A stretch of 64,000 nucleotides of DNA, taken from contig OX638372.1 of NCBI GenBank assembly GCA_951812925.1, positions 2,356,001-2,420,000 on the forward strand, written 5' to 3'. This document shows, piece by piece, positions 36,376-49,035 of this stretch (positions within the stretch are counted from its first letter, which is position 1; every line of letters starts with the position of its first letter). The notes under the pieces are model-generated. The model did no database searches and was not told the origin of the DNA. It saw only the letters and a program-made list of their open reading frames with translations. Both the position numbers and the translations under genes were made by a program. This DNA comes from Calliopum simillimum. Taxonomy: Eukaryota > Arthropoda > Insecta > Diptera > Lauxaniidae.

Positions 36376-37669
36376 CGTAGGCTGCTAGATATATTTCTGG
36401 CCTAGGCAACACTAAGTGTTGCTAGGTGCAATCTGACATTGCCATTGGAAAGTTTGACATTTTTTAGCATAAACGTACTCAGAACGTTTTAACGTACGAC
36501 CATCATTTGTGTTGTTTACAGTGACTTGAAAAAATCAATTTGGCAAAAAAATGGAATTAACTCGTAAACATTTTCGTGCGATAATTTTTCACAACTTTCG
36601 ACGTGGATTATCACGACAAGAGTGCATCAATGAACTTAAATCTTTGTATGACGATAAAGCACTATCCTATAGCACTGTGAAAAACTGGTTTAATAAATTC
36701 AATCGTGGCCGACGCTCCCTCAAAGACGAATTCCGTGAAGGTCGTCCAAAAACGGCCGTTGTGCCTGAGAACATTGATGCCGTGCGTGAACTGATAATGC
36801 AAGATCATCATGTGACACACCGTAAGATAGAAGCATCTTTGGGCATTAGTTCCACTCCAACACATTCGATATTGCATGAACACCTGGCCGTAAAAATGGT
36901 TTTTTCTCGTTGGATCCCGCACAATTTGACAATCGCTCAAAAAAAGGCTCGTGTCGATTGGTGCAAAGAAATGTTGAAAAAATACGATCACGGTGCTTCA
37001 AAAGACGTTTATAAGATCTTCACAGATGACAAATCATGGATCTATGCGTATGAGCCCGAAACAAAACAGCAATCGACCGTGTGGGTCTTCGAAGACGAGC
37101 CAAATCCAACGAAAGTTGTTCGTGGGAAAAGCACTTCGAAGCAAATGGTCGCCTGTTTCTTCGGCAAAACTGGTCATGTTGCAACTGTTCCGCTTGAGCA
37201 ACGTAGGACGGTCAATTCTGAGTAGTACACCACAATTTGTTTGCCTGAAGTCTTCGGAGAAATTCGAAAAACGAACAAGAGAAGATGAATCATTGTTCAC
37301 CATGACAATGTGATTTCTCACACATCGGCTCAAACCAGCGCCTTTTTGACCGGCCAAAACGTCGAATTGGTAGGTCATCCGCCGTACAGCCCTAACTTGG
37401 CACCCAATGACTTCTTTCTATTCCCGCACATCAGGAAAAAAATGCGTGGTCAATGTTTTTCGTCGCCAGAAGATGCTGATGAAGCGTTCAAAAACCATGT
37501 TTTGGAGGTGTCTCAATCGGAGTGGAAAAAAGGCTTCAACAATTGGTTTGAGCGCATGCAAATGTGTATAAATCATGCTGGAGAATACTTTGAAAAATAA
37601 TAAAACCATTTTTGATGATAAATATTCGCATTTTCATTATTAGGCTAGAAATATATCTAGCAGCCCTCG
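36376..37669 (+). mobile_element. Full-length mariner element, 1,294 bp
   Basis: The ends are inverted repeats (CGTAGGCTGCTAGATATATT left; the right, reverse-complemented, CGAGGGCTGCTAGATATATT), each flanked by TA (36374-36375, 37670-37671). The element has the normal mariner length and contains one transposase frame. The extended ends (TTTCTGGCCTA / TTTCTAGCCTA) also match. Subfamily not assigned. With two nonsense changes only, it is a recently active lineage. Confidence 0.9.
36551..37600 (+). pseudogene. mariner DD34D transposase with two in-frame stops
   Basis: A DNA transposase for cut-and-paste movement of its own element. A single frame of 349 codons, the family's normal length, begins MELTRKHFRAI at an ATG just inside the 5' end. 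The N-terminal part has the paired helix-turn-helix region (SYSTVKNWFNKFNRG; then GRPKTAV). The catalytic triad is recognisable: the first D in TDDKSWIY (usually TGDESWIY, so two neighbours are changed), the second in HHDN, the third in APNDFF, with 34 residues between the last two. TAG at 37223-37225 replaces a Trp-type position after VNSE, and TGA at 37286-37288 lies just before IIVHHDN. No indels were needed to read it. The protein is almost certainly inactive. Confidence 0.9.
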
Positions 37670-37671
37670 TA

Positions 37672-40600
37672 TGAAAACTTTTTTTGCATTAAATTTTATA
37701 AAACTTTTATCTTAACTTAAAAAAAATCTTTTAAAAAAGTTTATTTCAAGGTCTGACCCGGATAAAAGAAGTCCCTGTCCCTGAAAGTATGCAAGTACTA
37801 CTGGGAAGCTATTTAATGTAGTGCAGTATAAAGAAAGAGTATGAATATAGCAAAATCAAATTCTGGAAACGACGAGACTAGCTGCACAGTTCACAGTTCA
37901 ACAGCAAATATTACATTCTCGTTCAATTATAGTTCAGTAGCGGTTTGATTGCAGTACAGTTAAGCCAAAGTGTTACTACCAGTGAAGGAAATGTGAAGGT
38001 AAGATATTTTGTGTAATGTTTTGTGAAGTGTAAGATATATGGGCATATTCGAAAACAATCTTCCTTTTTATGACGCAGAAAAATCGTATGAGACTTAGAC
38101 TTTTTTACCCATTCTCTCATTGTGTGGTACATACTATTTTTCGGAATTTTACTTGAGAATAAGTATTTAGAAAGGTACTCCGTAACATATCTATAAAGTA
38201 CTTCTGAAATGAGTGCTCTCTTGTATATTATCGAAAATCTTGATTTTTCCGAAATTTTCACGAATAACAACCTCCTGACGGCCTCTCTTGTCAAAATTTT
38301 GTTGTTCTCCTATTGAGAGTTTCATTTTACACTTCTAGGGATATATTAAATCACATTCGGCTATAGAATATGAAAAAAAAAAATTCTGAAAAATTTTAAT
38401 TATTTATGGTGTAGATTCATCACAATAAACATAAGCTTTTAAATGCAAGACTTTAGATCCGTAATTTTTTAAACAAAATAAAATGTTGTTTTTATATGAA
38501 ATTCACTAAAGAATGTTGGTTTATTTCCTAAAGGTCTTATTAAAACAGAAAAAAAAAAAAATTAATTTTTTGTTTAAAAGTTTCGAGTGCAAAGTGCAAA
38601 TTTTCCCAAAAATTCAATGCATTTGTGAAAACGTCAATATTTTTTTATGCTCACAGTCATATCTCATAAAATTCTATTTGATTTTTATATTCGCTCCCAA
38701 TGTATAAATTTGAGTTGGATTGCATTCGGGCTCTCAACACATCCGCCATAAATGTCACGATGTCATAAATTTGCAGCCAAATAACTCGAAAATGTAGAAT
38801 TTTTGTTATTGTAGCGCAAAAACATTCATAGGAGCACCTAAAAGCAGACTCCATTATTTATATTTTGCGTTTTTGAGTGCCATGGAGTCACCATAAAAAG
38901 CACCATTTAACACATAGTAATTCAAGCACACACACACACACTTGCACTCACTTTTACATACAAGCAAACACAAAGTCACCTTAGTCAATAAATCCAACGT
39001 TTTTAATGTTTCCATTTCAAGTGCAAATGCAAAAAAAAAGAAAAAATAAATTTAAAAAATGTTGAAAAACACAAAAATGTGGCTGTATGTGTGGCGTGCC
39101 TTTTTTCGCAAATGTATTTTTCAACAAAATTTATCTACATTTTTTTCTTTTCTCGCTCGTATGTATGATGATGACTGCATATGAGAGTGTATTAGTGGTT
39201 TCCTCTGTTTTGTGTGAGTTGTTAAGTGCATTTGCTTGCTGTCGGAAGAGTCACTATTTTAGCCTCTACTGCCGCTGCTGCTGCTGCTGGCGTCAGTAGT
39301 TCACATTTCACACGCGCCTGACTACATTTTTATGTTGTCACACAGGCACACACACCCAACCAACACTTGCACATACAAACACATATACTTAACAAACGCT
39401 GTTGTACAAAATGCTTATGAGCGTGCATTGAGCAAGAGATTGTAAGTGGGTGGTCAGCAACAACAACAGCAACAACAACATTAAAAAGTATGCTAGTGGT
39501 CACATGAATTATGAGCTCATCCACATATGAAAAACGGGTACTACAACATTTTTTGTCTTTTGTTCCCACGTCGTCGCATCCTTTTCTTTTTTTTTAAATT
39601 TTTTTTCATTCATTGAATCTCTCACATTCAGTGTTGATTGCGAGACGGGGTGGAGGTCAGATTTTGACTACAATTGGGGCATGACTTTTGCGGGTTCAAA
39701 ATAAAAAATATTTAACAATAAAACTTTGGCTCACAAATAAGTGAGGGCATTTTTTGTTAAAGGACCACTATTATTTCGCTCAGAATTTAGTTTTCTTTGC
39801 AGAGCCCATGTTCGTTAATAAATTGTCCAATGTAGAAATGTTGCAAGAGATATCTAGAGCTAAAGCTGTTTGCAAACAAATGGAAACAGTCCGCACTTTA
39901 AGCCTGTGCGATCAGAAATTTAAGCTTAATATTGATACCTTCATAACTCTAACATTCTAAACAAAGTAATGAAGTAAATCCAATCATACTGATTGCAATT
40001 AAAGAAAAATACACGTGAAAAGTTAGCGCATTACTTACCTAATTTCACCCAGTTTACGACTAGTGTATGGTATTTATGTTTAGCATCTACCTACCAATTT
40101 TCATCGAAAGATCTTCTATAGCTTGCGAGATTGTAACAAATTTTCTAAGGCCATGGTGATGCTCGCCAGATTGTCCACGCTGTTTGTGGAAAATGTTAAA
40201 ACTTGAAATTTAATTTTCAGTGCTTATACAATTTTCTTAAGGAAATGACCTCGAAATTGTGATTTTCTAGAGTTCTTATTTTGTTTTGTATTAATACACA
40301 GCAAAAATTTCTACATGTATCCTCTTACACACACAATTTACTTTAATGCATAAAGGGAAAACTTTGCAAGGACTTTGAAAGTGTGATATGAATTATTAAC
40401 CCTTCCATTTGATATCTATATTATATACTTAGCTCATATTTCTGTTAACACTTATGAAACAGTCAACTAACGTACAACTTAAATCTTAGACAAATATTAA
40501 AACATAACCACACACACACTTATAAACGTTGGCACACTAGCACACAAATCGCATTCCAGTCGTAACCAACACCAACACACTAGCATTAACACATATAAAT

Positions 40601-41685
40601 TATTTCAATTTTCATTTATTGGTGTGGCCAAGTGGCAACGAAATTGTTGCTGCCCCTGTGGTTGGCAACATTTTGGCCACTTTTGGTAATTCGACCGTAT
40701 TATGACATATTTGCTATTTCCTTACCAAGTTTTGCTAAATTAAATCTTAATCCTTTTATCCAGTCCAACACAGAGCCAAACATAAGCATACACACACACA
40801 TTGAATGGCAGAACAACACACACACACATGCGCTCATATATTTTGGACAACTTTTGTGGCAACATATTTTTGTTGTTGAGTTCTCTACACCCTTGCAATG
40901 CACATTTCATTTTTTATGCTTTCAAAGAGGATAAGGGAGGACCGAGTTAAAGGATTTTACTGCTGCTGTTGTTGTCGTTGTTGTTGTTGTTTTTCTTTCA
41001 AGAACGCAGCATCTTGAGCAGTAGAAGTATCAGCAGCAGTACCGAGCGAGTATAATTTGCGGTTGTGGTTGCTGCTATGGCTGTTGTTGTTGTTTTTTTT
41101 TTTTTTTTCGAGGGCTAAAGGGAGCAATATTCATGCCCACACACATAACAACCACACAAATACTTCTGCCCACATACATACACTCACACTTAATTTATTA
41201 ATAAAGTAACGTTGCTGCTGCCCATGCCCCTATTGTTGTTGTTGCTGCTGCTGCTTGCGTTAAATTTATTTGTTGTTACTCTTGGTAGTTGCAATTGTTA
41301 TTGTTGTTGTTTTTAGTGCTTTTGCTGCAATCACATAGATTTTCATTTTTATACAATTGTACATACACACACACTCACGCACATACGCTGACAATCTGAA
41401 CAACAGGAATTACAACAACAGCAGTAAGGATATCAACAACAACAATAATAACAAACAAACAATGTACATAAGAAAAGTCAACAACTTAAGTTTTGTTTCT
41501 TGTGGCACTAAGCAATTCGTTGATAGTTTTGTTGTTGACCGCACATGCACGCATGCAATCACATCCAACTCGCCCAGTAGGAAAAATATGCGGTTCACAT
41601 ATTACGTAACGCAATCTTCGACGCGGTTACTTAAAAGGAACTTTAGACAGTTCTGGTCATGTTCAAAATATATTTTAAACTTGGC
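37672..41685. other. Non-coding interval with simple repeats
   Basis: About 4 kb with CA tracts (38928-38940, 40788-40800, 40816-40828), CTG/CAA/TTG trinucleotide tracts (39266-39290, 39458-39480, 40962-40990, 41237-41254) and AT-rich DNA. Open frames of about 60-120 codons lack recognisable domains. Confidence 0.45.
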
Positions 41686-41728
41686 TTATCGATTGGGAAG
41701 ATTGCCAAGAAGATTATACTAATGAAGC

Positions 41729-42480
41729 ATGGATCGAAAAACGATAGAAAATAATTCTCCAAGTGGTACCCACCAGAGTGTGATTAATCCACCTGCCTCG
41801 GCAGCATGCAAATCGGATTTGGAGGTGCAAGAAACATGCATAGTTAGGAATGATTCTCCTATAACTGGAACCAATATGGTTTCTCAAAATTTTAAAATCC
41901 TTTCGATGAAAACTCGAACACGCATCGGCTCTTGGAATGCCCGAACTCTAAATGAACCAGGCAAAATACACCAAGCCGTTAGAAAACTCCACAAATTCAA
42001 CCTTGAGATATTGGGATTAAGCGAGTGCAGATAGAACGGTGCCGGCGAATATGTATTTCCTGATGGCGAAAAATTTCTATACTCCGGTAGAGCGCAAAAT
42101 GACATCCACAGGGATGGAGTTGGATTTTTGTTAAGTAAAATTGCAGTAAAGGCAGTTATGGAATGGAAACCTGTAAACGAAAGGCTCATTTGGTGCAGAT
42201 TTCGAACCCCCGCAAGAAATATTACCATCTTCCAAGCATACGCGCCCACCGAGAAAACATCACTGAAAACCAAATCGACCACTTCTTCATTAGCAGAAAA
42301 TGGAGGGGGAGTCTTCTGGACGTACGAGTAAAGAGGGCCGCTGATATAGGCTCCGACCACCATCTTCTCGTCGCGGACATTTGGCTAAAACTTGCCGCTA
42401 ATAAACGTCCCAGCGAACAATCTGTAGCAAAAAATTCGACGTGCTTAAGCTTAAGAACGACGAGATACGCAGATCTTTCG
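41729..42480 (+). pseudogene. LINE endonuclease domain, core deleted
   Basis: After an unassigned leader, RIGSWNARTLNEPGKI (about 41923 on) is the first motif of APE-like LINE endonucleases, with the catalytic-site Asn in WNART. LEILGLSECR follows, holding the conserved Glu, but is cut by TAG at 42032-42034. The frame continues to IFQAYAPTE near 42255 and jumps, with a frame change, directly to NQIDHFFISRKW and GSDHHLLVA (about 42270-42380), the last motif with catalytic Asp/His. The intervening portion, including the expected GDFNA-type catalytic motif, is missing. This domain normally nicks target DNA; this copy cannot. Confidence 0.75.
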
Positions 42481-44532
42481 TAAAAAAACTTAAGACAGTT
42501 CCGTTCGATTGTGGTGGAAGTATTGAAACATCATGGAGGGCCGCTAAAGAGGCGTTCTTAAACTCCAGTGAAAAAATACTTGGGTTTCGACCCTCAAACA
42601 AGAAGCACTGGATGAGCGAGGAAACGTGGAATCATGTTGAAAAAAGAAGAAGCGCGAAAAAACTGAGAGACGACGCTAAGACTAGAGCGCAAAAGAACGT
42701 CACCGAAAAGGTCCTTAACTCTCTCAATAAAGAAGTCAGGCGATCGTGCAGACAAGATAAAAAAAGAATGTATAACGACCTTGCGAGCGAAGCCAAAAGC
42801 GCTGCAAATGCTCAAAATCTCAGGCAGCTTTACGATATCACCCGCAGATTATCAAGCAGAAAACACCAGCAGAGCCGCCCCATCAAAGATAAAAATGGAA
42901 ATCTCTTAACATCCGCGGACGACCTACTAAAGAGATGGAAAGAGTATTTTTGTGGTATACTGAATCCCATGTCTACCACATCCCCGCAACCAGAATCACC
43001 AACTACAACTGCTGCAGTGACTCGAATACAGAGTCGAATACAAACACCGCCGCCTACAATCGATGAAATAGTCAAAGCTATCCAAAGCATGAAAAACAAC
43101 AAGGCCGCCGGTATAGATCAAATAACAGCTGAACTGCTAAAGGCACGCCCCATAACATCAGCTAAAATTCTGCATCCTCTGCTCACCAAAATCTGGAGCG
43201 AAGAGCGTTTGTCAGAAGATTGGCAACATGGCATGTTAGTCAAACTACCGAAAAAAGGTGACCTAAGCGAGTGCCGAAACTATAGAGGCATTACCTTGCT
43301 CTCAGTACCATCAAAAGTATTGACGAAAGTGCTTCTGAACAGGGTAAACGAAAAACTTGATTCGGCCATTCGAAAGCAGCAAGCAGGATTCCGGCGAAAC
43401 CGATCATGCGTGGATCAAGTCAACACCCTCAGAATAATTATCGAACAATCATGCGAGTGGCGTGCTGCACTTCAACTTGTCTTCGTAGACTATAGCACTG
43501 CCTTCGCGAAAACATTTGGATCTCACTGCAACGAAGAGGTATAGCCGCAAAGGCCATAAACTTAGTACGTGCACAATATGAAGGCTTTAAATGCAGTTTG
43601 TTACACAATGGGTAGTTGTCACCGACATTCACCACTAATTCAGGCGTACGGCAGGGGTGTTTACTATCACCATCACTCTTCCTTATCGTTCTTGATGATA
43701 TCCTAGATAAAGCTCTTAATAAGGCCAAAAGGGGTATCCAATGGAACTTTACCGAACATCTGGAAGATCTCGACTACGCTGACGACATCTGCCTCTTATC
43801 GTCCAAACATTCAGATATGCAAAGCAAATTGAAGACCTTGTCTTGGAGTCACAAAAGGCCGGCCTAAAAATTAACGTATCCAAGACTAAAAGCATGAAGC
43901 TTAACGCAAGCAATGACATCACTTTTAAAGCTGACAGTGATGACATCGGAAACGTCGATAGCTTCACGTATTTAAGCAGCATTATCTCCATGGATGGTGG
44001 AGCAAAAGAGGATATCAACTCAAGAATAGCAAAAGCAAAAGGCGCGTTTGCTCAACTGAACAAAATGTGGTCTTCTTCCGTTATATCCACCAAAACGAAA
44101 GTGCGCATTTTTATTTTTGATTCAAATGTGAAATCGGTTTTGTTATATGGGTGCGAAACGTGGCTTATTACTGAACAACTGACGAACAAGCTGCAAGTAT
44201 TCGTCAACAAATACTAAAGGTTTGGTGGCCTCGCACTATATCAAATGCCGAGCTACATCAAAAATGCAATCAGAGGGCTATAGCAATCGAGGTCAAGCTG
44301 CGCAAATGGAGATGGATTGGTCACACTCTCCGGAAACCACACAGCGAAGTTTGTCGCTAGGCTCTTGAGTGGAGTCCACAAGGTAGACCCACGTGGTAGA
44401 CCCAAAACCAACTGGGAGAGGTCGCTGGAAAAGGAAATCCAAGAATCGGTAAAGTCGTGGCAAGAGATTAAAGTCATCGCAAGGGATCGTGACAAATTGA
44501 GAGATTTCATATTGGCCCTATGCTCCTCCTAG
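42441..44532 (+). pseudogene. LINE reverse transcriptase, frameshifted
   Basis: The open part (42441-43544, 367 codons) contains the linker and RT fingers: NNKAAGIDQITAELLKA, KLPKKGDLSECRNYRGITLL, QQAGFRRNRSCVDQV and VFVDYSTAF, where the first catalytic Asp lies in VDYSTAF. A frameshift near 43505 is followed by QRRGIAAKAIN, then GVRQGCLLSPSLF and the catalytic YADD at 43775-43786. A further frameshift near 43845 leads to SFTYLSSIISMDG and YGCETWL, a stop near 44217, and the tail GRPKTNWERSLEKE (44390-44440) ending at 44530-44532. It copies LINE RNA at the nicked target. All main RT blocks are present but the frame is broken at least three times. Confidence 0.85.
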
Positions 44533-44570
44533 GAGTTAAAGGAGAAAACATACATACATTATCGATTGGG

Positions 44571-45704
44571 GTAATAAAGCTTTTACAAATTTTGACCACT
44601 TCGGGGCGTTGGAGATACATCTGGTCATATTCAAAGTATGTATATATTGGAGCAGTCAATTTTTTTTTTCAACATTTGGCCCAAAAAGTTACATTTCATC
44701 TTCCAGCTCTGTAGATATACTGGGCACTGGGTCTTTTTTCAAGGTTATTTTTTTTGACTTGCTGTGTTCATTAAAAAAAAAAACTTTATGTGATGAGTTT
44801 TTATAAAAACTATTAAAAATAAAAAAAACTTTTCAAAACACCTTAAACATAAAAATTATTTATAAAGTTAAAAAAAAACTCTTAAAAAAATTTTATAAAA
44901 AGAGTTAAAAAAGTCTTTTGAGGTAAAAGTTTAAAAAAAAATTTTATAATCGACGTTTTTTTGTCAAATTTCGAGGTTTGGTTGAAAGTCTTTGTTCCTC
45001 TTTGATGAAAGTGTAGTGGAATTGGAATAAGCGTTCCTGCTGCTAGTGGGGTTTCTTCAAAGAAATATATTGCTACATGCAGTTACTACTGGGTAATATA
45101 TGTATAATTCTGACAATATGTTAATATATGTATTGTGAAATTGTATCGGTACTATCCAAAATGTGGTACTTCATTGTTTAAGTTAGTTACAAAAGAATTT
45201 TCAGAAGTTTCTTTCGTTTGTTGTTTCGGTTTTTGGAGATTTCCTTTTTAAAAAATGATTTTTGTTCCGGCATCGGATAAAATGCATATATATAATCAAA
45301 AAATTTCATTTCAAAGTAGTCTCAAGCAATTTCGTGTAATTCTTCGTAGTTCTTTGTATGTACATATTTGCTCGGCAGGGAGCAATTGAAAGTAAGTACA
45401 AAGGTACTTACCAGTACCAAATTTATGCATTTTGGAATAATGCGATCTTGGAAAATTAATAGCAGCTAAGTTGGCTTAACGCGTTTTCAATTGTAATACT
45501 ATTAATTGAACGGTAAAGTTTTCCATTTTAAAAAATTTTTTAAGATATTAGAGCAGTTTATTTTGAAAGTGGCTTGAGTCCGTTTCGGTTTTTTGCCCTA
45601 TACTATGTTTAAACATAACGCCATTAATTTCACTTAATGTGGTAAACTTTCTGTAAAGACAGAATTCAATTTTATTCGTTCTGAACAAAATCCCAGCTAA
45701 TTCA
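44571..45704. other. Non-coding interval
   Basis: A/T-rich with many A-runs (44774-44900). A segment at 44620-44650 resembles 41651-41679 just left of the LINE, a weak local repeat. No gene. Confidence 0.45.
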
Positions 45705-45706
45705 TA

Positions 45707-46997
45707 TTGGCTGTACAACTTAAAAACCGGAATTCGACGGTGGATGTCCGTACTAACACATATCGTGAAAGCTCGAACTTTACATATATGTATGTCATTT
45801 TGAAGGTACATTTGACAGCTGTCAAAATCAGTCAACAAAACAATTTTATCTTGTGTGCATCATTATTATTTTTCACGATGAATAACTTCGAAAATTGGAG
45901 AAAAAGACAGCATTTGCGGGAGGTTCTGTTGGGTAATTTTTTTGCAAAGAAAACTGCTGCGGAAAGTCATAGTTTGCTTGTAGAAGTTTATGGCGACGAT
46001 GCTTTAGGAAAAACACAGTGTTTTGAATGGTTTAAACGCTTCAAAAATACCGATTTTGACATCAAAGACAAAGAACGCCCAGGACAGCCAAAAAAGTATG
46101 AAGGCGAAGAATTAGAGAAGCTACTCGATGAGGATTCGTGTCAAACACAAGACGAGCTTGCCAAATCGTTGGGAGTGACTCAGCAAGCCATTTTGAAACG
46201 TTTGAAAGCCGCCGGATACATTCAGAAGCAAGGTAATTGGGTCCCCTATGAGGTGAAGCCGAGAGGCGTTGAATGGCGCTTCTGTATGTCTGAAATGCTG
46301 CTTGAGCGCCATAAAAACAAATCATTTTTGCATCGGATTGTGACTGGGGATGAAAAATGGATCCATTATGACAATCCCAAGCGCAAAAAGTCATACGTGA
46401 AACCCGGCCAACCAGCCAAATCAACCTCGAAGCCAAATATCCATGGCGCCAAGGCTATGCTGTGTATTTGGTGGGATCAGAAGGGGCCGTTATATTATGA
46501 GTTGTTGAAATCGGGCCAGACAACCACAGGTGACCTGTACCGAACACAATTAATACGTTTGAAGCGTGCCATCATCGAAAAACGCCCGGAAAATGCGACC
46601 AGACACGAAGCAATAATTTTTCATTATGACAACGCTCGGCCGCATGTTGCAAGACCCGTGAAAAACTATTTGGAAAATAGTGGATGGGAAGTTTTGGCTC
46701 ACCCGCCTTATAGTCCGGACCTTGCACCATCAGACTACCATTTGTTCCGATCGATGCAGAATGCCCTATCAGGAATACGCTTCACTTAAGTTCAAAATAT
46801 CGAAAATTGGATAGATTCATTTTTGGCCGCCAAGCCGGCGCAATTTTTTTGGGATGGAATTCATCAATTGCCTGAAAGATGGGGAAATGTTGTAGCTTCC
46901 AATGGACAATACTTTGAATAAAATATATTGTAACATTTTTCCACAATAAAGCATCAAATTTCGCAAAAAAATTCCGGTTTTTAAGTTGTACACCCCA
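45707..46997 (+). mobile_element. mauritiana-type mariner, 1,291 bp
   Basis: The ends TTGGCTGTACAACTTAAAAA (left) and TGGGGTGTACAACTTAAAAA (right, reverse complement) are flanked by TA (45705-45706, 46998-46999). The interior is one transposase frame with a single stop. The TGTACAA tip motif and protein style match the mauritiana (Mos1-like) group. The same family occurs again at 63295-64000. Confidence 0.9.
45878..46921 (+). pseudogene. mariner (Mos1-like) transposase with one premature stop
   Basis: The start ATG at 45878 is chosen because it begins MNNFENWRKR at the usual distance from the inverted repeat and the same start is preserved in the 63 kb copy. In order: N-terminal helix-turn-helix region (KKTAAESHSLLVEVYGD, TQDELAKSLGVTQQAI), linker WVPYE, and catalytic motifs TGDEKWI (first D), FHYDNARPH (second D) and APSDYHLF (third D), with 34 residues between the last two. 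TAA at 46787-46789 ends the frame after SGIRFT, yet the same frame continues past it with ENWIDSFLAAK and ASNGQYFE to TAA at 46919-46921, the normal family C-terminus. All three catalytic residues are present; a protein lacking the last 44 residues would be made. Confidence 0.9.
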
Positions 46998-46999
46998 TA

Positions 47000-47855
47000 T
47001 TATGACATAACTTTTGCTCCGAAATGGACTTAGGCCACTTTCAAAATAAACGGCTCATTTAAGTAAATGATAAAGTTATTTTTTTATATTACTTTGATTT
47101 TTTGGCTATTCAAAAATATTATTTAAAACTTCCCAACCCTTTTGCAGTAGTTTGAGGGGTTTGGTTGGAAAATACTTTGTCGGTAGACCTTTCTGTTATA
47201 TAATATTAAAAACATAATACAATAACAAATAAAAAAACAATTAATGATGAAGATTTATTGGCAAAGGATGAAGCTATGAGTTACAATTCAAAAATCAACA
47301 CCTGCCAATACCACACGAAGTAAAAAATAGTATGTACTACTTTAATTCAAATAAGTTTTATCAGAATTTCAAGTGAAAATAGTGACAAATCTCCACTGAA
47401 GTAAGTTTTACTTTACTGTTCCAGTCAATTCAGAATTTTCGAGTCTAAGTTGTAATTTTCTTGAAAAAATACTTACAGTAAGTAAGTTCAAACAATAAAA
47501 ACGAACCATACAAGAACCGTAAAGTTCAAACAAAGAAATCAAACAAAAAAATAAAAAGAACTGACCACACTAAGATTCGAACCAAAATACGTCTGCGTGA
47601 TAGATAGAAACATATCCTCCCTCTGCACTACTGGCCCATATGATAATGAGGTACAAAATTTGTATATTAAGCAAATGTCTATCCAAACATAAATATTTTT
47701 ACTAGAATTATAAAAGTCAAAACGGTTGTATATTTTTATGATACGTATTTACCTTACTGTAAGGTTCAAACATAAAAAATAAACAAGTTAATTACTTTAA
47801 TTTTCTACTACTTACTAGAGTGAAGTTAAAATTATGAAAAAGGTAAAATAATTTT
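47000..47855. other. Non-coding repeat-rich interval
   Basis: This includes the mate (47330-47470) of the repeat at 33280-33420, a tRNA-like module (47561-47648) beside A-rich DNA, and TTTTTACTAGAATTATA (47694-47710), shared with the 12.8-13.1 kb region. These pieces look like one old repeat into whose right part the DD37E element has inserted. Confidence 0.45.
47561..47648 (-). other. tRNA-like module
   Basis: On minus, GGGCCAGTAGTGCAGAGGGA resembles a D-arm/A-box and GGTTCGAATCTTA a B-box, about 50 bases apart, followed by a T-rich run. It is a third distinct sequence with the architecture seen at 3158-3238 and 8835-8930. Confidence 0.45.
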
Positions 47856-49035
47856 TACTGAGTCAAAATTCCTTATGCGGGTCAGTAAAAATCGACTATT
47901 AGATTTTAATATATCTATTAACATATTTTGGTAGCTGTAGAGGTGACAAGTAAAGTCCCAAAATAGGTTTTTGAAAATTTTAGTTTTTCAAAAATTTATG
48001 AGTGATTGAAAATTTCAGGTACAGGTATGTTCAGAATTAGTACAGGAAAGAAATAAAAAATAATTCACGTAAAAAAAATGTAACTTGTTTATAAATAATT
48101 AATTTTACAATAAACAAATGATAATCGGTGTTGTAGGAGAAAATTTTTTACAAAAAATATTCGTTAAACAATCAGCTTAATAATTGTGAAAGAACATTTT
48201 TGTAATGTCTTTCCAGAAAAAAATCTGAACGATTTAATTAAGGTAGATAGCGGCCGAGGCTAGCTGTAAGTTGACGCAAAAACAAACAAACAAAAATAAA
48301 CAAACAGAAGAATTTTTACGTAAAAAGTCCAAATTTCAAGATACTTACCGAGATTATTGAAAAGCTATGGCTTGTTCCAAACCCACAGCGGATTGTTTTT
48401 TTGGTAATTGTAAAAACTTTTCAGGTACCGTTAAAATTCTGAACGATTTGAAAGAGCCCTTACAAACCACTGCATTGATTGTGTTTCCTTTAATCAGTGG
48501 GTAACCACTGACAGATATTTAATTTATTCTGCGAAATTTTACAAATTTACATGGTTGAAGAAAATTTTTAACGTCATTCAAATACTTTCCTTGAGATTCC
48601 GCAAAAAAATCGTGTTTTAAAACATTTGTTAAATTTTTTTTCAATTTTTGTAAAAAATCATCGACATTTTCAGTCTCACGAAGCAATTGGCATCTGCAAA
48701 ATGTTATTATTTAAGAAAAATTATAAAAAAAAAGTTGGAAAATTTCGCAGATAATTAAAACAATTACCATAAAAACAATCCGCTGTGGGTTTGGAACAAA
48801 CCATAGCTTTTAAATAATCTCGGTAAGAATCTTGGTAATTGAACTTTTTACGTAAAAATTCTTCTGTTTGTTTATTTTTGTTTGTTTTTTTTTTTCATTT
48901 ATTTTGTTAAATCGTTCAGATTTTTTTTTTCTGGTAAGACATTACAAAAATTTTCTTTCGCAGTTATTAAACTGATAGTTTAACGAATATTTTTTGTAAA
49001 AAAATTTTCTCTTTCAACACCGAGAAGTTAGTTAA

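Larger units (their letters stand above)
41698..44558 (+). mobile_element. RTE-like non-LTR retrotransposon, internally deleted, 2,861 bp
   Basis: A 12-bp direct duplication TTATCGATTGGG flanks it exactly (41686-41697 and 44559-44570), the signature of target-primed reverse transcription. The 3' end finishes in a short ACATACATAC tail and not poly-A, as in RTE-type LINEs. The content in order is an APE-type endonuclease start, the end of the endonuclease, linker, reverse transcriptase with YADD, and a C-terminal domain. The endonuclease core is deleted and several frameshifts and stops are present. The clade call is from remembered motif style and is tentative; the element type is clear. Confidence 0.85.
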
